Positions 51,901 to 58,579 of a DNA stretch of 64,000 bases are shown here, one piece after another. Each line of letters starts with the position of its first letter. The first letter of the stretch is position 1. Location: positions 1,674,001-1,738,000 of the forward strand of contig NZ_CP099490.1 of NCBI RefSeq assembly GCF_023923205.1. Reading direction: 5' to 3'. Made by a program: the position numbers and the translations under genes. The notes beneath the pieces were generated by a model. The model had not been told where the DNA came from. It did not search any database and saw only the letters and a program-made list of their open reading frames with translations. Origin of the DNA: Ornithinimicrobium cryptoxanthini (GTDB lineage Bacteria; Actinomycetota; Actinomycetes; Actinomycetales; Dermatophilaceae).

Positions 51901-54694
51901 AGACGTGGTTGGCGTGCCGACCGCGGGTCATCATCGTGTACAACTGCTGGCGAGACTCAGCCCCCGTGGCCAGGGCGTGGGTGACGTCGACGGAGACACC
52001 CTGAGCGGTGTGCACGGTAGAGGCGTACCCGAGCTCGACGTTGGCGGCCACGTAGTCGGCCGGCAAGATGATTTTGCGCCCGCTCCCGCGGTGCTGAACC
52101 GCCAGGGCACCGGTGTCACGCACCTCAAGCACGGTCCAACGGTCCCCGTTCTTCACCCAGTCGGTGACCGCCGTGCGCAACCGGCGGTCGTTCGCCCGGG
52201 TGATAACCACATCCCCGGTGGAGGCACGGTTACCGTCCGACAGGCTCGTCTCCGGCCCGGGAAGTTCGACGCCTTCGAGTCGGTCGCGCCGGGCGCGCAG
52301 GTTCAGTTCGGCGACCAACTCACGGGTCGGGGCCAGCATGATCGCGTCCCGCCCCTGGCCCCGGTCCGCGCGCCAGGCCTCGAAAACGTCGTCGGTCATC
52401 GTGGCCAGGTCCCCGACGTGGACCCGCCTCGCGTCCAGGTAGAACCCGAGGGCGGAGGGCAAGCCGTCGCGCAACTCCAAGGACGCGGCACCTTCCCCCG
52501 TGCCAGTGAAGCGCATCAGCTCGGTCAGGTGCAGCGCGCCGTGGGTGGCCCGGATGTCACGAAGCACGCCACCGGCGCCGACGGAGGCCAGTTGCTGGTC
52601 GTCACCGATGAGCCGTACTGAGGCGCCGCGGGAGGTGATGAAGTCCACGGCAACGTCGAGGGAGAGAGTGTCGACCATTCCGGCTTCGTCGATCAGGACC
52701 AGGGTGCGTTCGTCCATACTCGTAGCCCATCCGGGCAACTCCGCGGGGGAGTGCTGAAGGTGCCAGACGAGTTTGGCGAGGGTGTCTGCTTGGGTCTGCG
52801 CGTTCTCCCGCAACACCGCAGCTGCTGCTGCGGACGGGGCCAACCCGATCACGGTGCCACCCGAGGACTCCCACGCACTGGCCAGGGCCCGCATCGCGGT
52901 CGTCTTTCCTGAGCCGGCCGGGGCGATCGCCAGTTGCACCCGCGCCCCGGAAGTAGCCATCGCCCGCACGAGGGCGCCCTGCCCCGCGTTGAGATGGACG
53001 CCGTTGGCCACCGACTCCAGCAGCGCCAACTCGACGTCCTGGGCCTGGGCGCGGCGCCCGTCGGTGCGTCCTGCAGCGTCCACCAACCGAGCTTCGGCCT
53101 CCAGAACGGCGCTGGAGGTGAACCACCGCGAGCCAGCGATCGTGTAGACGCTGGCCCCGTCGGCTCGGCGCAGCGACTCAGGTTCTACCGCCGGGTCCTC
53201 GTTCGTCCCCCGCATCGCCATGCTGGACGTCAGGGCTGTCTCGGTGAGCTGTTCCACCAGCGCCTCGACCTGGTCCAGCCTCACGTCGGCACCCCGGACG
53301 CGACGTTCGGCCTCGGCCCGCACGTGCCACACCTGCCACGCTGAGCGCGACGTCTGCACGGTGCCCAGGACCCGCTGTGCGGTCTTGTTGATCCAGGCTC
53401 GGTCGACCCGTTCCCCGACCCCGTGGGTGCGGGTCCCGGCCAGGGTGGTGGTCACCATCGCGTGCAGCTGGCTCTGGTCACCGAGGACGCGGAGGGCTTC
53501 GGCCTGCCAGACCTCGCGTTGTTCTGCCTCGGAGCGGGGCTCGTGCTTGGCTTCCCGTGTCTCCAAGGTGGCCTGTTGCGCCAGTTGGATTGACTCGATC
53601 GGGTTGGGTGGCCGGCCGTGTTCGGACTGGAACTTGGCGGCTAGTTCGCTACGGCGGGCCTGGATGCTTGCGCGGCGTGTGGACCACCGTTCGTTGAGTT
53701 CTGGGTCGACACCGACGACCTCACGGATGGCCCGCTTGCGGGTGTCCTGGCCCGTGGTGGGGCGTGCGGCGAACGTCAGACCCAGGGGCTGCAGGTGCTT
53801 CTCCAGGGCGGTGTTGTAGACCTCGGAGGCTGACACTGTGGCCTTAAACAGCACACTGCCGTCGATGGAGAGCCACCGCCCGTCGGTGACTGTTTGGACC
53901 TTGTTGGCGACCGCGACGTGGGTGTGCAGGTCCGGGTCGCCGGCCCGTGAGTCGCGGTGGGTGAACGCGGCGGCGACCATCCCGCAGACGTCGACCTGCT
54001 GCACGCCGTCCTTGCCAGTGCGGGTGAACAGGGCTTCCGTCTCCAGGTAGGTCAGGGCGTCGCGGACGGCGGCCTGGTGCGCTGCTTCGATCTGTTGGGC
54101 CAGGGGCCGGTCGGCGACCGCCCAGAGGGTGGAGACGGACTTCACGGGAGAGAAGGTCAGGTCGAAACCGGCCACAGCCGTCGTCTTGGGCCGCGACTGT
54201 TTGGCGATCAACCCCGCCAACTCCCGGGCATCAGCGGGGGCCCGTCCGTGCTCCTTGAGGAACATCTGCGTGCCGACCAGGGTGCGGATCTCTGCTCGTT
54301 CTTCGACCGGGATCGGGTGATCCACCGGAAGCCCAAGGGACTTGTTCCTCGCTTCGCAGCGCCGGGCGACCTCGATGCGGAACGGGGTGACGTCATCGCG
54401 TCCTCCGTAGACCTTGAACGGCCGTCCCAGTGAGTGGCCGGACTCATCGCCCAGGGGATGCTCGCCGGTGCCGAACAGGCGGGTCATCTGCTCGGCGGTG
54501 ACTTCATCCCCGACCGACAAGCCCTTGATTCCGGTCATTCCGGCGCCGACCCAGACCCCGGGTGCCTCGCCCTTGGAGGTGTAGTAGCTGCCCAGCCCGG
54601 AGTGGCCGACCTCGGTGGCGTCCTGACGAGCGACTTGCCGGGTCAGGTAGTCATACCCCGACCCCGCCGTCAGCCTGTGGATCGTCATCGCCAT
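48980..54694 (-). CDS. MobF relaxase fused to RecD-like helicase and TOPRIM primase domain
   Basis: 1904 residues from ATG 54694; the frame is open up to 55036, but that part has no homologous content and covers the putative oriT. The N-terminal relaxase has candidate catalytic Tyr14/Tyr16 (GSGYDYLTRQ) and the metal triad His246, His257, His259 (HRDSRAGDPDLHTH). The helicase region has Walker A APAGSGKTT (about 590-597), LVLIDEAGMVD and ASTVHTAQGVSVD. Around 1480-1700 there is a DnaG-like core: YLADRFGQDVAGH, FPITDHTSGQVLGFIGRR, EGPMDAHAITLA (TOPRIM Glu) and VIVATDADLAG. It nicks oriT, unwinds the strand and may prime synthesis in the recipient. Confidence 0.93.
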   Translation of the reverse strand: MAMTIHRLTAGSGYDYLTRQVARQDATEVGHSGLGSYYTSKGEAPGVWVGAGMTGIKGLSVGDEVTAEQMTRLFGTGEHPLGDESGHSLGRPFKVYGGRDDVTPFRIEVARRCEARNKSLGLPVDHPIPVEERAEIRTLVGTQMFLKEHGRAPADARELAGLIAKQSRPKTTAVAGFDLTFSPVKSVSTLWAVADRPLAQQIEAAHQAAVRDALTYLETEALFTRTGKDGVQQVDVCGMVAAAFTHRDSRAGDPDLHTHVAVANKVQTVTDGRWLSIDGSVLFKATVSASEVYNTALEKHLQPLGLTFAARPTTGQDTRKRAIREVVGVDPELNERWSTRRASIQARRSELAAKFQSEHGRPPNPIESIQLAQQATLETREAKHEPRSEAEQREVWQAEALRVLGDQSQLHAMVTTTLAGTRTHGVGERVDRAWINKTAQRVLGTVQTSRSAWQVWHVRAEAERRVRGADVRLDQVEALVEQLTETALTSSMAMRGTNEDPAVEPESLRRADGASVYTIAGSRWFTSSAVLEAEARLVDAAGRTDGRRAQAQDVELALLESVANGVHLNAGQGALVRAMATSGARVQLAIAPAGSGKTTAMRALASAWESSGGTVIGLAPSAAAAAVLRENAQTQADTLAKLVWHLQHSPAELPGWATSMDERTLVLIDEAGMVDTLSLDVAVDFITSRGASVRLIGDDQQLASVGAGGVLRDIRATHGALHLTELMRFTGTGEGAASLELRDGLPSALGFYLDARRVHVGDLATMTDDVFEAWRADRGQGRDAIMLAPTRELVAELNLRARRDRLEGVELPGPETSLSDGNRASTGDVVITRANDRRLRTAVTDWVKNGDRWTVLEVRDTGALAVQHRGSGRKIILPADYVAANVELGYASTVHTAQGVSVDVTHALATGAESRQQLYTMMTRGRHANHVYLQVVGDGDEHNVIKPDTINPRTGTDLLETILARDESPTSASTMLTSLDDPTVLLGEATARYVDALYTAAAKNVGTEGLVRLDDAAERFVPGMSEAPAWPTLRAHLSLMAAAGAHPVQVLREAVLSREIDTAADPASVVDWRLDDTGMRNTKPGPLPWIPAVPETLGQDPTWGAYLTQRAQRVTTLAQQVTDHAVTGPTPDWACQGAARPAAEVLAKVGVWRAVNKIDNADLRPTGRPHPSKAAATYQATLATLVQAGRTPALREWGPLLDQVAPLARTDWFVPILAERLAAASRAGIDAATLLRQAAADKPLPDDHGAAALWWRIAEHLAPAVATTTDADHLTTGWVPALAEKLGTERAKQMQASPWWPSLVTTVDHALARGWSLEDLAATAPAPGADVDDAAAMTWTISTLMDDPTHHHDAVDTDQDHDHEHAELEPHHYSVQATEAEYREHLNTIAADTPTIDPTEPLDMARVNASLAWAAQYRPLMGPLDPSETDLDRAYDRVILAKESPVPVRRLAQVNAMALDYYEQQLTAGGWARDYLADRFGQDVAGHPHVRPGYAPAGWTRLVNHLHAQGVTDTELQTSGLASTTKDGRLIDRFRDRAVFPITDHTSGQVLGFIGRRNPSVNDDAPHAGPKYLNTPTTPLFSKGNQLYGADASLLAAGATPVLVEGPMDAHAITLATRGMYVGVAPLGTALTGDQATQLAQLGGPVIVATDADLAGRMAAERAHWLVSQHNIPTFAAPLPQGTDPADLLHNQGADALTSAILGSCPLSELLLQERLTNLSIDEALKAAARVLATADPSSWDRTCTEIADRLGTTDQTTRRALHQAVRAWHDDPHAVATQQLDNAREVRARIEATARQATEERWAPAGDRLDARLTTQEDWPALARTMQHLHDEGHDVEALARASITDEPLVSSRPAQALRYRLAVIAPTAQATPHAVTGNKPKSHDEDHRIIAPGHDRSEGVPR

Positions 54695-54702
54695 ACCTAT
54701 AC

Positions 54703-54731
54703 AAAGCGGGGGACCGGCGCTCAGGGACTCA
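54703..54731 (-). promoter_or_regulatory. Shared ICE element, copy 3, in front of the relaxase
   Basis: On the minus strand: TGAGTCCCTGA, ten bases, CCCGCTTT, then GTATAGG running directly into the relaxase ATG at 54694. Same sequence and spacing as at 29380-29411 and 34052-34083. Its closeness to the start codon argues for action at the RNA level or as an operator rather than as a -35/-10 promoter of this start. Confidence 0.7.
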
Positions 54732-54748
54732 CTTTCGGGCAACTTCTT

Positions 54749-54790
54749 GGCCCGGTTCGACCGATTTCGACGGGCCGAACTGCGGAGTTC
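54749..54790. other. Candidate origin of transfer: adjacent hairpins upstream of the relaxase
   Basis: Two inverted repeats abut each other: GGCCCG (54749-54754) with CGGGCC (54771-54776), and GAACT (54777-54781) with AGTTC (54786-54790) around GCGG. Stem-loops next to a relaxase gene, divergent from a small basic protein, are the usual setting for oriT. The nic site is not identified. Confidence 0.4.
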
Positions 54791-54918
54791 GTGGGGTGGG
54801 GACTCGCGTCTCCAGCACCGCCCCGGACATGTCAACCTGGAGTTGATTCGCGGCCTTGGGTCCGGCAATGCAAGAGGTGTGTGGCACATGAGCGGGGCGG
54901 TTTCCGTCAGGTTCAAGG

Positions 54919-54978
54919 TCGGTGAGTCTGCGCGGGTGGTGCGTGGCTCAGGCTCGGTGAGCGTGCACGGGTGGTGCT
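54919..54978. repeat. 35-base-period direct repeat in the relaxase upstream region
   Basis: TCGGTGAGTCTGCGCGGGTG (from 54919) and TCGGTGAGCGTGCACGGGTG (from 54954) begin two copies that both continue GTGC; they differ at three positions over about 24 bases. Repeats of this kind near a transfer origin may bind accessory relaxosome proteins. Confidence 0.5.
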
Positions 54979-55084
54979 CGGTTCGGTTGCTCTGGGCGAT
55001 GATCTGAGCGGGGGTGAGCCCCTCGGGCGTGTTCACCCGCTTTGGGTGGTGTCAGGAGCTCTTTCCAGATCGAAGGAGAGTTGC

Positions 55085-55444
55085 GTGGATCAGTTGCTGA
55101 GACAGCAGGCTCGGGCGCGTGCTCGGCAGGCGCGGACGAAGGTGCGCCAGGAGCAGGCGAAGCGGGAGCGGCGGCTTGCGAAGTGGGGCGAGGCGGTGGC
55201 CGTGGCCCTGGCCGAGCGGGACGCGATGGTGACCGACTGCGAGCAGCGGGCGGGGCGGGCGCTGCGGTCCATGATCGAGGCAGAGGAGTTGAGCACGCAG
55301 GAGGCGTTGGCGTGGTGCGGTGACGACACGTTGACGGGACGGGAGGTCCACCGGCTCATCCGCGGCGTGGCTGACGGCGAACAGGCGCATGACTCCGACG
55401 AAGACCCGCGTGCGGAATGCACCGATCACACCATGCTGGGGTGA
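55085..55444 (+). CDS. Small basic helical protein, possible relaxosome accessory factor
   Basis: 119 residues from GTG 55085, chosen for the GAAGGAGA just upstream; longer in-frame starts lack a site. The N-terminal 45 residues are Arg/Lys/Gln-rich and helical (QQARARARQARTKVRQEQAKRERRLAKWGEAVAVALAERDAMV). The second half, LSTQEALAWCGDDTLTGREVHRLI, looks like a small helix-turn-helix. It is divergent from the relaxase across the putative oriT. This is the usual place for a DNA-binding accessory protein, but no family is recognised. Confidence 0.65.
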   Translation: MDQLLRQQARARARQARTKVRQEQAKRERRLAKWGEAVAVALAERDAMVTDCEQRAGRALRSMIEAEELSTQEALAWCGDDTLTGREVHRLIRGVADGEQAHDSDEDPRAECTDHTMLG

Positions 55445-56025
55445 CCGCACGGCGCTTGTCGGAGGCGCGGGGCGGCTCTGCTCTCAACTGCGCTGCGAGG
55501 CCTACGATGAGCGGTCGGAGTGGGGCTGGTCCACGGTAGAGGGACCTGGGCGAGTGGTCAGAGTAACCTGCCTCGCGGGCTGTGCCGTACGCGAAACAGT
55601 TCCCCGTCCCGCCCGAGGTGCAGGTGAACCCACTCGACCTTGTGCTGCCCCGCCGAGGGGTTCTCCAAAGATGCGGTCGACAGGATGTAGGCGCCGAAGA
55701 GTCCGGCAAGCTCGTGAAAGGCGTCGACAGCACTCTGGACGGGCGGGCATCAATGCTTAACAGCCGGGGATCTCGCCCTTCCTCATACGTCTCGCGGGTC
55801 GACGGCTGGATGACTTCCATCCTCGCGCTGAAGTCGCTACGTATTGTCTATGTCGATGTACAGGATCTTGTGCACGGGTCCTCGGAGGTAGCGCGGGTGG
55901 TGTGGGCATCTTGTTAGGCCAGAGCCGTTCTCCGCGTGCACCTCGCCGGACACACAGGGCACCGCCACGGGCGTGCTAGCCAAGTGGACAGTGTCGGGGC
56001 GGGGCGGTACCGTCTGCTGCCGGTG
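55445..56025. other. Region without a supported gene near the element's edge
   Basis: About 580 bases after the small basic gene. The open frames on both strands have unconvincing composition and no recognisable domain. The base composition begins to drop toward the right. The stretch was checked for a second copy of the tRNA-Val 3' end; none was seen. Confidence 0.4.
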
Positions 56026-56175
56026 GCGGAGAAGCCACTGCGTTACCGGTTCCTGCACGTGCCCGCACGGCTCACCCACGGCGACCGCCGACAACGCCCG
56101 CGGATCCCGTCGACCTGGCCCTGGGCCACCGCGATCGTGGACATCTTCGCCAACATCGCAGCATTCCGCACCCGC
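56026..56175 (+). pseudogene. Fragment of an IS1380-family transposase (C-terminal end)
   Basis: The frame reads AEKPLRYRFLHVPARLTHGD and, a little further on, RIPSTWPWATAIVDIFANI. This matches the C-terminal end of IS1380-type DDE transposases (LRYRLLH.AARL...RR.RLRIPATWPWA). The rest of the element is absent or unrecognisable, so it is an old remnant. Confidence 0.65.
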
Positions 56176-56325
56176 CTGGTCCTGGCCGGTCCACCCATGA
56201 CATCGCCCGGAGAACCGCAGCCCGGCAGCGCCAGTCAGTACCACAGCGTGCCCGCGCACACCCAGTCGAGCCGCCACGACGGTCAGGCCCTCGTCGCCGT
56301 CCTCAGCACAACCTCATGAAAGTCC

Positions 56326-56355
56326 GGAGCTAGAGCGGAGCTAGAGCGAGCTAGG
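56326..56355. repeat. Short tandem repeat at the composition boundary
   Basis: GGAGCTAGAGC is repeated twice in a row (56326-56336, 56337-56347) and continues as GAGCTAGG. It lies between the IS1380 fragment and the catabolic operon, where the sequence turns more AT-rich, and may mark a recombination joint. Confidence 0.5.
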
Positions 56356-56379
56356 GCCTTGTGCACCCGGTAGCCATCG

Positions 56380-56387
56380 TGTATACA
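56380..56387. promoter_or_regulatory. TGTATACA palindrome at the GntR gene start, candidate operator
   Basis: The 8-base perfect palindrome TGTATACA ends at the first base of ATG 56387. FCD-type GntR regulators often bind short AT-rich palindromes containing GTATAC, so this may be an autoregulatory site. Only one copy was seen. Confidence 0.4.
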
Positions 56388-57079
56388 TGTTGTCTATGAC
56401 ACGGCAACGGGCCCAGCCCAGCGCGCAGGATCGCGCGTATGGCTGGCTGAAGGAGTACGTCGCGGCACTGCCCGGCACGCAAGGCAGATTCCTCACGGAG
56501 GCCGAAGTCTGCGCAGAGACCGGCCTCTCCAGAACGCCTGTGCGCGAGGCTCTCTTGCGCCTCGAAGCCGAACAATTCATCGAAATAATGCCCAATAAAG
56601 GGGCATACATACCACCCATCACAGAGAGACAAGTCGCTCACCTCATGGATGCTCGCGCTCTCGTCGAAGACTGGTGCGTAAGACGCTCTGTCGAACTAAG
56701 TCAGCACATTGTACCTCGACTCCAAAACATAATAGCTGAGCAAAAAGGGCTTAAAGATCGTCCTGTTGACTTCATAAATTGCGATAGAGAGTTTCATCGA
56801 ACCATTGTTGCAGCAGCAGGGAACGAGGTCATAGCCAACATCTACGAATCCCTCCGGGACCGGCAACTTCGAACCGGCCTGACCGCCCTGGCAGCATCAG
56901 CAGAGAGGACGGCCTTGGTACTTACCGAGCACCAAACCATCGTAGATGCAATCGCCACAGGAAAAGCCGATGTGGCGGCTAGAGCAGTTGAGAAGCATCT
57001 TGCCAGCACGTTGGGAGTACTCCATCGACTAAACACGGCGAAGAGTACTCCAATGCTGACCGGAAGGACGTTTACATGA
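56387..57079 (+). CDS. GntR family regulator, FCD (FadR) type
   Basis: 230 residues from ATG 56387; ATG 56396 is an alternative. The N-terminal winged helix is clear: AYGWLKEYVAALPGTQGRFLTEAEVCAETGLSRTPVREALLRLEAEQFIEIMPNKGAYI. The FCD effector domain follows, with helices carrying the metal-ligand residues (NCDREFHRTIVAAAGNEV and LTEHQTIVDAI...AVEKHL). These proteins usually repress a catabolic operon until the substrate or an intermediate binds. It overlaps the nitrilase gene by ATGA, so it is part of the operon it probably controls. The base composition is clearly lower in GC than in the ICE. Confidence 0.93.
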   Translation: MLSMTRQRAQPSAQDRAYGWLKEYVAALPGTQGRFLTEAEVCAETGLSRTPVREALLRLEAEQFIEIMPNKGAYIPPITERQVAHLMDARALVEDWCVRRSVELSQHIVPRLQNIIAEQKGLKDRPVDFINCDREFHRTIVAAAGNEVIANIYESLRDRQLRTGLTALAASAERTALVLTEHQTIVDAIATGKADVAARAVEKHLASTLGVLHRLNTAKSTPMLTGRTFT

Positions 57080-57885
57080 AGGTCGCCCTAGTACAGATCG
57101 GAAGTCCATCGACGGAGTCTAAGTCCGAACGCATCCAGCGCGCTGAGGACATGCTCCATGACATTCCGTCGGCGGACCTTATCGTCTTCCCGGAGCTGTG
57201 GGCACCAGGTTACTTCTATTTCGATCGGTACGAAGAAAACGCAGAACCCTTGGAGGGTCCGGTCCTCGGACACGCGAGGAGGTGGGCGAAGCGGTTGTCT
57301 GCCCACGTGCACGTGGGCAGCATCATAGAGACGCGAGATGGCCAACTCTACAACACCGCCATTCTATTGGACCCCTCAGGTGATGTGGTTCAAGTGTATC
57401 GAAAAATTCACGTGTTCGGTTACCAATCTAGAGAAGCCCAATTGTTGACGGCTGGGGAAATGGTAACCACTACTGGAACGCCATTCGGTCGCCTTAGTTC
57501 CACGACCTGTTATGATCTGCGATTCCCTGCAGTCTGGGAAGCGCTCGTCAAAGAAGGCACCGATATGGCCATCGTGCCAGCAGCCTGGCCAGCCGCAAGG
57601 TTACACCACTGGCAACTATTTACCTCGGTGAGGGCTGTTGAGAACCAAATCTATGTGATTGCGTGCAACGCGGTGGGGGAGCAGGAAGGAATCTCGCTCC
57701 CCGGTCACAGCCGCGTTGTGGACCCGTGGGGGGATGTCCTTTTTGAGGCAGGTGACGAGGAGGGAATCTACATGTGCGAAGTGAATCCAGCATTAGTTGA
57801 ACAGGTGCGTCGCGAGTTCCCAGTTCTCGCGGACCGCCAGAAAGTCGGTACGGGAACTAGTGCGATAGCGGAATGGAGCGTTTAG
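57076..57885 (+). CDS. Nitrilase-superfamily carbon-nitrogen hydrolase
   Basis: 269 residues, standard for the family. It hydrolyses amides or carbamoyl compounds, releasing ammonia. The catalytic triad is visible: Glu in LIVFPELW, Lys in QVYRKIHVFG, and Cys in STTCYDLRFPAVW. VPAAWPAARLHHWQLFTSVRAVENQIYVIACN is the usual later motif. The pattern is nearer aliphatic amidase/omega-amidase types than aromatic nitrilases. Placed between the regulator and the DUF2848 gene, it may hydrolyse an amide or lactam-derived intermediate after ring oxidation. Confidence 0.92.
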   Translation: MKVALVQIGSPSTESKSERIQRAEDMLHDIPSADLIVFPELWAPGYFYFDRYEENAEPLEGPVLGHARRWAKRLSAHVHVGSIIETRDGQLYNTAILLDPSGDVVQVYRKIHVFGYQSREAQLLTAGEMVTTTGTPFGRLSSTTCYDLRFPAVWEALVKEGTDMAIVPAAWPAARLHHWQLFTSVRAVENQIYVIACNAVGEQEGISLPGHSRVVDPWGDVLFEAGDEEGIYMCEVNPALVEQVRREFPVLADRQKVGTGTSAIAEWSV

Positions 57886-57886
57886 C

Positions 57887-58579
57887 GTGCATCAGGAACA
57901 AAACATCGGATTGAGGCTCCATGTGGTCAATGGCGAAAACTTGGAAATGCAGTCCCCGTGTCTAGTGATCGCTGGATATACAGGAAGCGATCCGGATAGC
58001 GTCGCCAGACATATTGACGAACTCCAGGCTATCGGCGTTGCCCCACCTCCATCAGTCCCAACATTCTATCGGCTGCCTTCTGACCTACTGACAACAAACG
58101 AAACCGTAGCCACCGTGGGAGATCGAACAAGTGGCGAAGCAGAGCCAGTTCTGATCCGACACGCAGGGCAATACTACATCGGCATAGGCTCTGATCATAC
58201 TGACCGTGAAATAGAGAGGCTCTCCATACACGAGGCGAAAGCTGCCTGCCAGAAGCCGTTGGGACCAGTCGTTCGCCACATAGGGAGTAGCCCACAGGTT
58301 GAGTCTTGGCATCGCGTGCAACTTCGATCGTGGGTTGATGAGGAGCTGTATCAGAACGGAACGCTCACCGACATCCGCAACCCAGATGACATCCTGGATA
58401 AACTCGGCGCGCTTCCAATGAGCGGTGACTCAACCGACCTAGTCCTCTTCCTTGGAACTATTCCGATTACCGGTGGCACGTTCCATTATGGGGACTCGTG
58501 GACTGTAGAGTTGTTGTTTCCAGACGGCCAGAGCTTGCGTCACTCGTATTCCGTTAGAAAGGAGAACAACCATGCGTAG
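57887..58579 (+). CDS. DUF2848 family protein
   Basis: 230 residues from GTG 57887, one base after the previous stop. VIAGYTGSDPDSVARHIDELQAIGVAPPPSVPTFYRLP is the characteristic DUF2848 N-terminal block, and IGIGSDHTDREIERLSIHEAKAACQKPLGP its second one. The family looks distantly like fumarylacetoacetate hydrolases, with HIDEL and SDHTDRE as possible metal ligands, so a hydrolase or decarboxylase role is possible but unproven. The end overlaps the monooxygenase start by eight bases. Confidence 0.85.
   Translation: MHQEQNIGLRLHVVNGENLEMQSPCLVIAGYTGSDPDSVARHIDELQAIGVAPPPSVPTFYRLPSDLLTTNETVATVGDRTSGEAEPVLIRHAGQYYIGIGSDHTDREIERLSIHEAKAACQKPLGPVVRHIGSSPQVESWHRVQLRSWVDEELYQNGTLTDIRNPDDILDKLGALPMSGDSTDLVLFLGTIPITGGTFHYGDSWTVELLFPDGQSLRHSYSVRKENNHA

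Noticed and set aside
54695..55036. N-terminal extension of the relaxase up to 55036
   Set aside because: MobF relaxases begin within about 15-20 residues of the catalytic tyrosines; the extension has no family features and covers hairpins and repeats of the likely oriT.
55356..55820. Minus-strand frame near the small basic gene
   Set aside because: Overlaps a better gene and shows no motifs; Ser/Arg/Pro-rich composition typical of chance frames.
55936..56319. Full 127-codon frame as an intact gene
   Set aside because: Only the middle part matches an IS1380 transposase end; both sides are unrelated, so it is a fragment.
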